Of a DNA stretch of 10,164 bases, positions 1 to 6,630 are shown piece after piece. Each line of letters starts with the position of its first letter. Position 1 is the first letter of the stretch. A program made the position numbers and the translations under genes. Below the pieces are notes generated by a model. It saw nothing but the letters and a program-made list of their open reading frames with translations, did not search any database and was not told where the DNA came from. Source of the stretch: Acidimicrobiia bacterium (GTDB lineage: Bacteria > Actinomycetota > Acidimicrobiia > Acidimicrobiales > AC-14); contig JAFASB010000541.1 of assembly GCA_019244985.1 (NCBI GenBank), forward strand, positions 1-10,164. The letters run 5' to 3'.

Positions 1-270
1 AACCAGTACGCGGCGATGCCGAGCCTGCACTTCGCCTGGTCGCTGTGGTGCGCGCTCACGCTGTTCCCCGTGCTCCGCCGCTGGTGGACGAAGGGGCTGG
101 CAGCCCTCTACCCGGCGTGCACGCTTTTCGCCATCGTCGTCACCGCCAACCACTACATCCTCGACGCCGGCGGCGGTGCCCTGTGCCTCGGTATCGGCTA
201 CGTGATCGGCGGCCTGTTCACCCGCCGATGGGAGAAGCGCCCCGCGGCCGAAGCCGCGGCGGCCACCTAG
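1..270 (+). CDS. PAP2 family membrane phosphatase, C-terminal part (5' end outside the window)
   Basis: The reading frame is open from the first base, so the true start lies upstream; 89 residues are visible. Two PAP2 (type 2 phosphatidic acid phosphatase) signatures are present: PSLHFAW (visible residues 7-13), matching the second motif (PSxH), and TANHYILD (48-55), matching the third motif, whose His (H51) is the usual phospho-accepting residue and whose Asp (D55) supports it. Hydrophobic stretches at about 11-25, 33-49 and 55-73 look like the last membrane helices, followed by a short basic and Ala-rich tail. The SLHFAW...NHYILD pattern resembles the inositolphosphotransferase/Aur1-like branch rather than classical PgpB, so the substrate may be a phospholipid head group or polyprenyl phosphate; the sequence cannot decide. 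The gene converges on the cyclase, with 7 bases between the stops. Confidence 0.85.
   Translation, partial: NQYAAMPSLHFAWSLWCALTLFPVLRRWWTKGLAALYPACTLFAIVVTANHYILDAGGGALCLGIGYVIGGLFTRRWEKRPAAEAAAAT
242..259 (+). terminator. GC-rich hairpin in the last codons of the PAP2 gene
   Basis: A 7-base perfect inverted repeat (CCGCGGC at 242-248, GCCGCGG at 253-259) with a CGAA loop lies in the Ala-rich tail just before the stop. It could help end transcription between two convergent genes, but no T-run follows and the bases also encode an Ala/Pro/Glu tail, so it may simply be coding GC bias. Confidence 0.25.
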
Positions 271-277
271 CCCTTCC

Positions 278-1084
278 TCAGCCCGCGTCGCGCGTCGCCC
301 GGCACACCAGGACTTTCTCGCCGACGCCTTTGAAGCTCCTGCCGCGTGCCCTTCCGAACGCCACGCCTGGCAGGTCATGCGCCGCGTCGCGGACGTCGCT
401 GGTGACCAGGACCTCGCCGCCCTTCGCCGACTCGGCGACGCGCGCGGCGACGTTCACCACGTGGCCCACGATCTCGTCGTGGGCCACGACGACCTCGCCC
501 ACATGGATCCCGGCCCGAAGGCGCAGCGGCACAGGCTGGGCCTCGACCATCTCGACGCACGCCAGGACGGCGGCCTCTGCGGACGGGAACGTCAGGAGCA
601 GGCCGTCGCCGAGACGCTTGCTGATGTGACCGCCTCGACTCCGCACGACCGGGCCGGTGGCCCGGTAGTGATCGGCGAGCAACTGACTGGCGGCGCCGTC
701 GCCTTCCCGGGCGGTGAAGGCGGTGAATCCCTCGATATCGGTGAACGCGATCGCCAGCCGCGACGGCATCCCCTCGGTCTGCGTGGTGTCGCTCGACGAC
801 GACAGCTGCTGGATGGCGCTCAACCCGAGCTTGCTGAGAAGCGAGGGACGTTGCTCGACCGAGCGTTCGAGCCACCGCTCGGCGACCTCCACCGGCCCCG
901 CCGTCGACATCTGCTCGGCCGCCGGGTCATCCAGCCACTCCCGGCGCACCAGCCCGAGCTCGACCATCTCGGAGAGCAGTTCGGGGTCGCGGCGCAGCAT
1001 TCCGGCGATGCGCTGTGCCAGCGAGCCCTTCAGCCCGCTCAGCGCCTGGCGCCCAGCCCGCCTGGCATCGTCCCGTGACGGCAC
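278..1084 (-). CDS. Class III adenylate/guanylate cyclase domain protein
   Basis: The 268-residue protein has a helical, charged N-terminal half (about 1-105) and a class III cyclase catalytic domain (about 108-262). Visible catalytic features are the metal-binding Asp in FTDIEGF (D116), the second metal Asp in KRLGDGLL (D160), a purine-contact Lys (K156, four before D160), and the transition-state Asn and Arg in VNVAAR (N211, R215). The residue seven before N211, normally Asp (or Thr/Ser) in adenylate cyclases, is Glu (E204). Product is probably cAMP, inferred from the Lys; cGMP is not excluded. There is no membrane segment, so it should be cytosolic and act as a homodimer, as the family does. 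The architecture is a shorter relative of mycobacterial Rv1264, whose N-terminal domain is regulatory. The GTG start at 1084 was chosen because the frame has no better upstream start and a TAGTTT box lies 6 bases before it; no Shine-Dalgarno is seen. Confidence 0.9.
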   Translation of the reverse strand: MPSRDDARRAGRQALSGLKGSLAQRIAGMLRRDPELLSEMVELGLVRREWLDDPAAEQMSTAGPVEVAERWLERSVEQRPSLLSKLGLSAIQQLSSSSDTTQTEGMPSRLAIAFTDIEGFTAFTAREGDGAASQLLADHYRATGPVVRSRGGHISKRLGDGLLLTFPSAEAAVLACVEMVEAQPVPLRLRAGIHVGEVVVAHDEIVGHVVNVAARVAESAKGGEVLVTSDVRDAAHDLPGVAFGRARGRSFKGVGEKVLVCRATRDAG

Positions 1085-1090
1085 GGGCCG

Positions 1091-1096
1091 AAACTA
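1091..1096 (-). promoter_or_regulatory. Putative -10 box for the cyclase gene, leaderless arrangement
   Basis: On the minus strand, TAGTTT (TAnnnT class) ends exactly 6 bases before the GTG at 1084, so a start at the usual distance would fall on the first base of the start codon. No convincing -35 is seen. The prediction rests on the lack of a ribosome binding site and the match to the mirrored box facing dxs. Confidence 0.5.
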
Positions 1097-1133
1097 CCGA
1101 GGCACCCGGTCGGTTCGCTGCCTCGGAGGCGGG

Positions 1134-1139
1134 TAGTTT
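1134..1139 (+). promoter_or_regulatory. Putative -10 box for dxs
   Basis: TAGTTT lies 9 bases before the dxs ATG and is the mirror copy of the box facing the cyclase. With the usual 6-7 base spacing the transcript would begin 2-3 bases before, or at, the ATG. The only purine-rich Shine-Dalgarno-like string, GGAGG at 1125-1129, is 19 bases from the ATG, too far to act normally. Confidence 0.5.
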
Positions 1140-1148
1140 CGGTCACAC

Positions 1149-3047
1149 ATGCTCCTAGAGAAGATCTCCAGTCCGGCGGACATCCGAGACCTCAGCTACG
1201 AGCAGTTGGCCACACTCGCCACCGAGATCCGGACGTTCATCGTGAACGCCGTCTCGGTCACCGGCGGCCACCTGGGCTCGAACCTGGGCGTGGTCGAGCT
1301 GACGTTCGCGATCCACCGGGTTTTCGACTCGCCGCGCGACATCCTGCTGTGGGACACGGGCCATCAGGCGTACGTGCACAAGATCCTCACCGGTCGCCGC
1401 GACCGCTTCACCGAGCTCCGCCAGCCCGGTGGGCTGTCGGGGTATCCGTCCCGAGCGGAGTCCGAGCACGATTGGGTCGAGAACAGCCACGCGTCCACCA
1501 TCCTCAGCTACGCGCACGGGGTGGCGACGTCCCTGCACCTGTCGGGCGCCGAGGACGACCGCCGCGTCGTGGCGGTGATCGGTGACGGCTCGATGACCGG
1601 CGGCATGGCCTACGAGGCGCTGAACAACCTCGGTCACAGCGGGCGCAAGGTCCTGATCGTCCTCAACGACAACGGACGTTCCTACGCGCCGACGGTTTCG
1701 CGTCTGTCGACGAGCGTGACCCGGCTGCGGTCGAACCCCTCCTACGTCCGCCGCCGGGAGATGGCCGAAGGCGCCCTGGGCGAGATCCCCGTACTCGGCG
1801 AGTACCTGCAGGCCGGCGTGCAAGGTCTGCGCGCCGCCTTCCGTGAGGTGCTCGAGCCTCGCAACTTCTTCGAGGCCCTGGGCGTGCGCTACGTCGGGCC
1901 CGTCAACGGCCACGACGTCGCCGAGATGGAGCACGTCCTGCGTCAGGCGGCCGCGTACGACGGGCCGATCGTCGTCCACATGGTCACCCGCAAGGGCAAG
2001 GGCTATCCGTTCGCCGAGGACGACGAGGAGAAGTGCCTCCACGACGCGCCCGTGTTCGACCCCGTCACCGGCCCTCCGGAGGGATGGTCGGCGCCGTCGG
2101 GTTACACCCAGGCGTTCTCCGAGGCCCTGATGAGTGTCGCCGAGCGCGACCCGCGTGTCGTCGCCATCACCGCGGCGATGCCCGGCCCTACCGGCCTGCT
2201 GCCGTTCCAGGCCCGCTTCCCGGACCGCTTCTTCGACGTCGGCATCGCCGAGCAGCACGCAGTGACCGCCGCCGCAGGGATGGCCATGGGCGGACTCCGC
2301 CCCGTTGTCGCCGTGTATTCGACGTTCCTCACTCGCGCCATGGACCAGGTCACCTACGACGTGGGCCTGCACAAGCTGCCGGTGGTCTTCTGCATCGACC
2401 GGGCCGGGATCACCGGTCCCGACGGCCCGTCGCACCACGGGCTCCTGGACATGGCGCTGCTCACCAAGGTGCCCGGGATGACGGTGTTCGCGCCGTCGTC
2501 GGCCCAGGACCTGCGGGTGATGGTCGCGGAGGCGCTGCGCATCAACGACGGTCCCGTCGCCATCCGTTACGCGCGCGGCGCCGCCCGCCAGGTGCCGCCC
2601 GAGCAGGTCGGCTCGGGGCTGCACGCCCGGCGCGTGCGCCAGGGCAACCATGTGTGCATCGTCGGCGTGGGCCGGATGGTCGAAGCCGCGGAGGACGCCG
2701 CCCTGCTGCTGGAGGACGAAGGCGTCACGGCCACGGTGTGGGACGCCCGGGTCATCAAGCCGCTCGACCCGACGATGATCTGCGACGCCGCCGGCCACCC
2801 GCTGGTCGTCACCGTCGAGGACGGCGTGCGGCTGGGCGGCGCAGGCACGGCGATCGCCGACGCCGTGGCCGCCCTCGATCCCGAGAAGCTGGCGCCTCCC
2901 GTGCTCGTGCTCGGTACGCCGGACTCCTTCATCGTCCACGGCAACCCCGCCCAGATTCACGCCGAGCTCGGCCTCGACGGCCGCGGCATCGCCGCCTCGG
3001 TACTCGCTGCCCTACGATCCGGAGCCGATACTCGGGCGGAGAGGTAG
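1149..3047 (+). CDS. dxs: 1-deoxy-D-xylulose-5-phosphate synthase
   Basis: This 632-residue protein is the first enzyme of the MEP pathway: it condenses pyruvate with glyceraldehyde 3-phosphate to give 1-deoxy-D-xylulose 5-phosphate, using thiamine diphosphate and Mg2+, in the cytosol. Length and layout match full-length DXS. Visible marks are GGHLGSNLG (His 41), WDTGHQAY (His 72), the thiamine/Mg motif GDG (145-147) followed by NDNGRS (173-178), the linker His in CLHDAP (H298), FFDVGIAEQH with Glu 368 that activates the thiamine ring, DRAGITGPDGPSHHG (417-431) with substrate-contact His residues, and a C-terminal transketolase-like domain from about 480. No key residue is missing. The ATG at 1149 gives the normal N-terminus (LLEKISSPADIRDL). 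The lipoprotein follows 7 bases after the stop, so the two are probably cotranscribed. The divergent cyclase shares the upstream control region. Confidence 0.98.
   Translation: MLLEKISSPADIRDLSYEQLATLATEIRTFIVNAVSVTGGHLGSNLGVVELTFAIHRVFDSPRDILLWDTGHQAYVHKILTGRRDRFTELRQPGGLSGYPSRAESEHDWVENSHASTILSYAHGVATSLHLSGAEDDRRVVAVIGDGSMTGGMAYEALNNLGHSGRKVLIVLNDNGRSYAPTVSRLSTSVTRLRSNPSYVRRREMAEGALGEIPVLGEYLQAGVQGLRAAFREVLEPRNFFEALGVRYVGPVNGHDVAEMEHVLRQAAAYDGPIVVHMVTRKGKGYPFAEDDEEKCLHDAPVFDPVTGPPEGWSAPSGYTQAFSEALMSVAERDPRVVAITAAMPGPTGLLPFQARFPDRFFDVGIAEQHAVTAAAGMAMGGLRPVVAVYSTFLTRAMDQVTYDVGLHKLPVVFCIDRAGITGPDGPSHHGLLDMALLTKVPGMTVFAPSSAQDLRVMVAEALRINDGPVAIRYARGAARQVPPEQVGSGLHARRVRQGNHVCIVGVGRMVEAAEDAALLLEDEGVTATVWDARVIKPLDPTMICDAAGHPLVVTVEDGVRLGGAGTAIADAVAALDPEKLAPPVLVLGTPDSFIVHGNPAQIHAELGLDGRGIAASVLAALRSGADTRAER
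3038..3044 (+). promoter_or_regulatory. Ribosome binding site of the lipoprotein gene
   Basis: GGAGAGG overlaps the last dxs codons and ends 10 bases before the ATG at 3055. It fixes that start and suggests translation coupled to dxs. Confidence 0.75.
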
Positions 3048-3054
3048 CACTGAC

Positions 3055-3924
3055 ATGAAGCGAGTGGCGGTGTGTGCCGCGATCGCAGCCGTCGTCCTGG
3101 CGGCGTGCGGCGGCGGCGGCGGCAAGAAGGCGGCGGCGAACAAGACCACGACCAGCGTGTCGGACACGAGCACGACAGCCGGGGCGAGCACCACGACGAC
3201 GACCGCGGCGGGGGCGACGGCGACCACGAACAAGGCCGCCACGGCGACCACGGCCGCCGCCAAGGTCAACGGCCAGTCGGCGAGCAACTACACCCCACCC
3301 GCGGGCGCAACCCCGGCCAAGCCCGCACCGCCGGGGACGTACCACTACGACACGAGCGGAAGCTCGTCGCTCGGCACGCAGACCAGCTCACCGCCGCCCG
3401 TGACGCCATTCGTCGTCGATCCTCCCAACGGCACCCAGCAGCACTCGTTCCGCGACGAGCGCGACGCGTCGGGCAAGGGATCCACGACCGACACATGGTT
3501 CGATTTCAAGCCCGCCGGGGTGTACCTCGACGAGATCAAGGTCGTGTCGTCGTCACCGTTCGGTCCGCAGACGATCGACTTCAAGGCCAACCCGCCTGCA
3601 CTGGCCGCTCCCACGGGCGTGAAGCCCGGCCAGAGCGTGGAGTTCGATCTGTCGGATCCGAACTTCGGCGCCAACATCCACGTGCACATCGACTTCGTCC
3701 GCACGGAGACGATCACCATCGGCGGCCAATCCGTGGACACGATGGTCATCCATCAGGTCGGCACCCTCTCGGGCAAGGTCACCGGCACGCAGACCTCCGA
3801 CAGCTGGGTCTCGCCGCAGTACGACCTGTTCGTGAAGGACCACACCGTCGCCGACATCTCGGCGTACGGCATCAAGGCCCACAGCGACATCACGTCAACG
3901 CTGCAGAAGCTGACCCCGGGTTAA
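3055..3924 (+). CDS. Secreted lipoprotein of unknown function with Thr/Ala-rich linker
   Basis: The 289-residue product starts with a lipoprotein signal peptide: basic MKR, a hydrophobic core and lipobox LAAC with Cys 18 as the lipidated residue. Five Gly residues and two Lys follow, then a low-complexity Thr/Ala/Ser linker to about residue 70 and a Pro-rich stretch (80-93). The folded part (about 94-286) begins PGTYHYDTSG and has alternating polar/hydrophobic stretches typical of beta-rich extracytoplasmic domains (for example IHVHIDFVRTETITIGG, 217-233). I do not recognise the family. No catalytic motif or Cys other than those in the signal peptide is seen, so binding or cell-surface roles are more likely than enzymatic ones; this is inference. 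A good ribosome binding site precedes the ATG. It probably shares a transcript with dxs, but a functional link to isoprenoid synthesis is not shown. Its stop overlaps the stop of the convergent GGDEF/EAL gene. Confidence 0.85.
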   Translation: MKRVAVCAAIAAVVLAACGGGGGKKAAANKTTTSVSDTSTTAGASTTTTTAAGATATTNKAATATTAAAKVNGQSASNYTPPAGATPAKPAPPGTYHYDTSGSSSLGTQTSSPPPVTPFVVDPPNGTQQHSFRDERDASGKGSTTDTWFDFKPAGVYLDEIKVVSSSPFGPQTIDFKANPPALAAPTGVKPGQSVEFDLSDPNFGANIHVHIDFVRTETITIGGQSVDTMVIHQVGTLSGKVTGTQTSDSWVSPQYDLFVKDHTVADISAYGIKAHSDITSTLQKLTPG

Positions 3925-6545
3925 GAGACGCGGCCCAGCAGGACGGACTCGCCGATGAGGCGCTCCATCTCATCGGGCGGCTCCGGGCGGGCGTAGTAGT
4001 AGCCCTGGCCGCTGATGCAGCCGAGCGCGATGAGCTCGGCGGCTTGCTCCGCGGTCTCGATCCCTTCGGCGGTGACCGCGACGTCGAGGCAGGCGGCCAT
4101 CGTCAGCACCGATTGGGCGATGGCCCGGTCGGCGGGATCGACACCGAGGCCCTGCACGAAGGACTTGTCGAGCTTCAGCGTGGAGATCGGGAAGTGCTTG
4201 AGCCAGCTGAGCGACGAGTAGCCGGTACCGAAGTCGTCGATCGCCAGCGAGACACCCATCTGGCGGAGCGCCTCGAACGCGGAGATGGCCGACTCGGGAT
4301 CCTCCATCACGACGCTCTCGGTGATCTCGAGGACGAGGGCGCGCGGGTCGAGGCCGCTGCGGCCGAGCATCCGGGTCACGTCACCGACCAGCGTCGGGAG
4401 CTGGCGGCCTGACACATTCACGCTCACGCGGGTCGGCGCGCCGATCCCGAAGCGCTTCTGCCAGTCGGCCGCCTGGACGCTCGCCTTCTCCATGACGTAG
4501 AGCCCGAGAGGCACGATCTGCCCGCTCTCCTCGGCCAGCGCAATGAACTGGTCGGGCATGAGCAGGCCGCGAGTCGGATGCTCCCAGCGGACCAGAGCCT
4601 CGGCTCCGATGATCCGGCCGCTGCGCAGCGAGACCTCCGGCTGGTAGTGCAGCACGAGCTCGTTGTTGTCCAGCGCGCGCCGCAGGTCGGTCTCGAGATC
4701 GAGACGTAGACGAGCGCGTGCACCCATGCCCATCTCGAAGACCTCGTAGCGCGAGCGCCCCCGCTCCTTGGCCCGGTACATGGCCAGGTCCGCATCCCGC
4801 AGCAGGTCCTCGGCCCGGTCCTCGCCACCCTGACTCACGGCGATGCCGACGCTGGCGCCGACGAACACCTGATGGCCGCCGAGGTCGACCGGCTGGCGGA
4901 CGTCGTCGATGATGCGCTGGGCAACCATGGCGGCCTCGAAGTCGTTCTCGACTTCCTCCAACAGCACGGTGAACTCGTCGCCGCTCAGCCTCCCGACGGT
5001 GTCCTCGTCGCGCACGGCATTCCGCAGACGGTGGGCAATGGTGACGAGGAGGTCGTCGCCGACCTCGTGGCCGAGGCTGTCGTTGATGATCTTGAAGCGG
5101 TCGAGGTCGACGAACAGCACGGCGATCTTCCGCTGCCGCCGGGCGGCACGCGCCAGGGCGACCTCGAGGCGGTTCTGGAACATCGCCCGGTTGGGCAGGC
5201 CGGTGAGCGCGTCGTGGTACGCCTGGCGCGTCAGCTGCTCCTGGAACGCGCGGCGCTCGGTGATGTCGCGCTGGTTGGCGACGATCGCCCCGACCGACGG
5301 GTCGTCGAGCAGGTTGGTGACGCCGATCTCGATCCAACGCCACTCGCCGTCCCGGCGCATCTCGCGGACCTCGAGCTGCGCTGGCACGCCCGGCTCCTCG
5401 AGGACGCGCTCGAGGATGTCGCGCGCCCGGTGCTGGTCGTCGGGGTGGACGAAGTCGAAGCCGTTCTGGCCGACGCGCTCCTCGGGGTGGAAGCCGAGGA
5501 CGCGCTCGATCGCCGCGCTGTCGTAGAGGATGGTGCCTTCGGCGTCGACGAGCGTGATGATCTCGAAGGCGTTCCGCGCGAGCGACTGGAAGCGCTCCTC
5601 GCTGCGTCGCAACGTGTCCTTCTCCCGCTTCACCGCCGTGTGCCGGGTGTGGCTGAAAACCGCAAGGGCCAGGGCGGCGACGGCGAGAACTCCGACGAGC
5701 GTGAGGTCGATGAGCGTCCGTCCGCTCTGCAGCGGACCGTAGAACTCGCTCACCGTCTGCTCGGTCATCGACGTCCACCCGCCAATGCCGAGGGGCGCGT
5801 GCGAAAGCGCGACCTTCTTGCCGTTCAACGTCGTCTCGAGGAAGCCGGCGCGCTGGGTGTCCACCGCGTGGAGGATCTCGGGATTCTCAATGCGTTGGCC
5901 AATCAACGACGGGTTACCGCTGGCGACGATTCCGCCGCCGGAGTCCACGAGGAGCGGCTTACCGGTCCGGCCGTAGTGGAGCTGTGAGACGTAGGTCTGC
6001 AACGCCGTCTTGTCGGCGCGGAAGAAGGCGACGAGCACGGCCTTGGGTTGGCCGTCGACCATCACCGGCACGCCGAACCCGACGACGGGGATCGCGCCCG
6101 CGTGCATCACCGACGAGAGACCCGGTCGCCCCGCGAGGAGACCCTGGACAAGCGGCGTGTACCCGGCGTCGGACGCCGGCGGGAGGCCCGCCGGATCGGC
6201 GGCATAGAAGTTGATCGGCGTCTTGTTCAGCGAGACCAGGGCGGCGCCGTAGTTCAGGATCGCCGAGCGAGACACGTAGCTCTGGAGGCGGGCGAGGTCG
6301 GCCTTGTCGCCGGGCTGCAACGACCACGGCGCCGTCGACGCGAAGTCCGACTCCTCTTTGAAGGCGAACAGGGCGTACTGGCGGCCGAGCCCGGCGAGCG
6401 TCGTCTGCAGGGTGGCGCGGTCGCGTCGGTGCATCGCCTCGGCCTTGGCGTTCGCGCCCTGGCTGGCCAGCAGCCCGACCGCGCCGAGGGCGGCAACGAC
6501 CGCCACGCTGACGAGCAGCGGGGCAAAGCGCCTCAGCAACGACAT
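3921..6545 (-). CDS. Membrane-anchored sensor with PAS, GGDEF and EAL domains (c-di-GMP turnover)
   Basis: This 874-residue protein should make and/or degrade cyclic di-GMP. In order: an N-terminal membrane helix (about 8-29); an extracytoplasmic region (about 30-275) resembling Cache/CHASE ligand-binding modules (for example GKPLLVDSGGGIVAS, 195-209); a second helix (about 279-298); a short helical linker; a PAS domain (about 314-430, with FVHPDD and a PAC-like end NQRDITERR); GGDEF (about 440-602); and EAL (about 612-868). The GGDEF signature reads SGDEF (521-525), a common active variant, with the metal Asp in FVDLDRFK and an intact inhibitory site RDED (512-515) six residues upstream. The EAL domain keeps EALVRW (649-654), N710, E740 in LEITES, DDFGTG (770-775), K791 and EGIE (827-830), the set needed for phosphodiesterase activity. 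Both activities are therefore plausible. The ATG at 6545 is supported by AAGGGGA nine bases upstream. The gene stands alone on its strand, converging with the lipoprotein. Confidence 0.95.
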   Translation of the reverse strand: MSLLRRFAPLLVSVAVVAALGAVGLLASQGANAKAEAMHRRDRATLQTTLAGLGRQYALFAFKEESDFASTAPWSLQPGDKADLARLQSYVSRSAILNYGAALVSLNKTPINFYAADPAGLPPASDAGYTPLVQGLLAGRPGLSSVMHAGAIPVVGFGVPVMVDGQPKAVLVAFFRADKTALQTYVSQLHYGRTGKPLLVDSGGGIVASGNPSLIGQRIENPEILHAVDTQRAGFLETTLNGKKVALSHAPLGIGGWTSMTEQTVSEFYGPLQSGRTLIDLTLVGVLAVAALALAVFSHTRHTAVKREKDTLRRSEERFQSLARNAFEIITLVDAEGTILYDSAAIERVLGFHPEERVGQNGFDFVHPDDQHRARDILERVLEEPGVPAQLEVREMRRDGEWRWIEIGVTNLLDDPSVGAIVANQRDITERRAFQEQLTRQAYHDALTGLPNRAMFQNRLEVALARAARRQRKIAVLFVDLDRFKIINDSLGHEVGDDLLVTIAHRLRNAVRDEDTVGRLSGDEFTVLLEEVENDFEAAMVAQRIIDDVRQPVDLGGHQVFVGASVGIAVSQGGEDRAEDLLRDADLAMYRAKERGRSRYEVFEMGMGARARLRLDLETDLRRALDNNELVLHYQPEVSLRSGRIIGAEALVRWEHPTRGLLMPDQFIALAEESGQIVPLGLYVMEKASVQAADWQKRFGIGAPTRVSVNVSGRQLPTLVGDVTRMLGRSGLDPRALVLEITESVVMEDPESAISAFEALRQMGVSLAIDDFGTGYSSLSWLKHFPISTLKLDKSFVQGLGVDPADRAIAQSVLTMAACLDVAVTAEGIETAEQAAELIALGCISGQGYYYARPEPPDEMERLIGESVLLGRVS

Positions 6546-6554
6546 GACCGCGAG

Positions 6555-6561
6555 TCCCCTT
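6555..6561 (-). promoter_or_regulatory. Ribosome binding site of the GGDEF/EAL gene
   Basis: On the minus strand AAGGGGA stands 9 bases before the ATG at 6545 and decides that start. Confidence 0.7.
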
Positions 6562-6616
6562 CGGTTTCTTGCCTGGGAATATCGGCAGGCCGGAGGGCCC
6601 CTTGAAGCCGTTTAAG

Positions 6617-6622
6617 TACGGT
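6617..6622 (+). promoter_or_regulatory. Putative -10 box for the gene at 6631
   Basis: TACGGT (TAnnnT class) lies 8 bases before the ATG. The only purine run, GGGG at 6625-6628, is 2 bases from the ATG and too close for a normal Shine-Dalgarno. This fits a leaderless or nearly leaderless transcript; no -35 is clear. Confidence 0.4.
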
Positions 6623-6630
6623 CCGGGGTC

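Larger units (their letters stand above)
1088..1142. repeat. Interrupted inverted repeat in the cyclase-dxs intergenic gap
   Basis: CCGAAACTACC (1088-1098) is the exact reverse complement of GGTAGTTTCGG (1132-1142). Inside it, CGAGGCA (1098-1104) pairs with TGCCTCG (1119-1125). Together they form a stem of about 17 pairs with a 14-base loop (1105-1118) and an extra GAGGCG segment on the right arm only. Because the gap separates two divergent genes, it may be an operator or duplicated promoter box rather than an RNA structure. Confidence 0.8.

Noticed and set aside
1155..2960. Long open frame (601 codons) antisense to dxs
   Set aside because: Its product is His/Arg/Gly/Asp-rich with no recognisable domain, and the plus strand encodes a complete DXS; high GC routinely opens such antisense frames.
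3072..4412. Plus-strand frame (446 codons) crossing the lipoprotein/GGDEF-EAL junction
   Set aside because: It is Arg/His/Gly-rich and out of frame with a clear lipoprotein that has its own ribosome binding site and lipobox.
4872..5987. Long plus-strand frame (371 codons) inside the GGDEF/EAL gene
   Set aside because: The composition is that of an antisense shadow (Val/Asp/Arg/Leu-rich, no motif) and the minus strand has intact PAS, GGDEF and EAL motifs.
6546..6630. Possible c-di-GMP riboswitch in the gap before the GGDEF/EAL gene
   Set aside because: The 85-base gap holds only a 5-pair inverted repeat (6571-6575 with 6586-6590) and no recognisable aptamer core, and a normal ribosome binding site sits next to the start.
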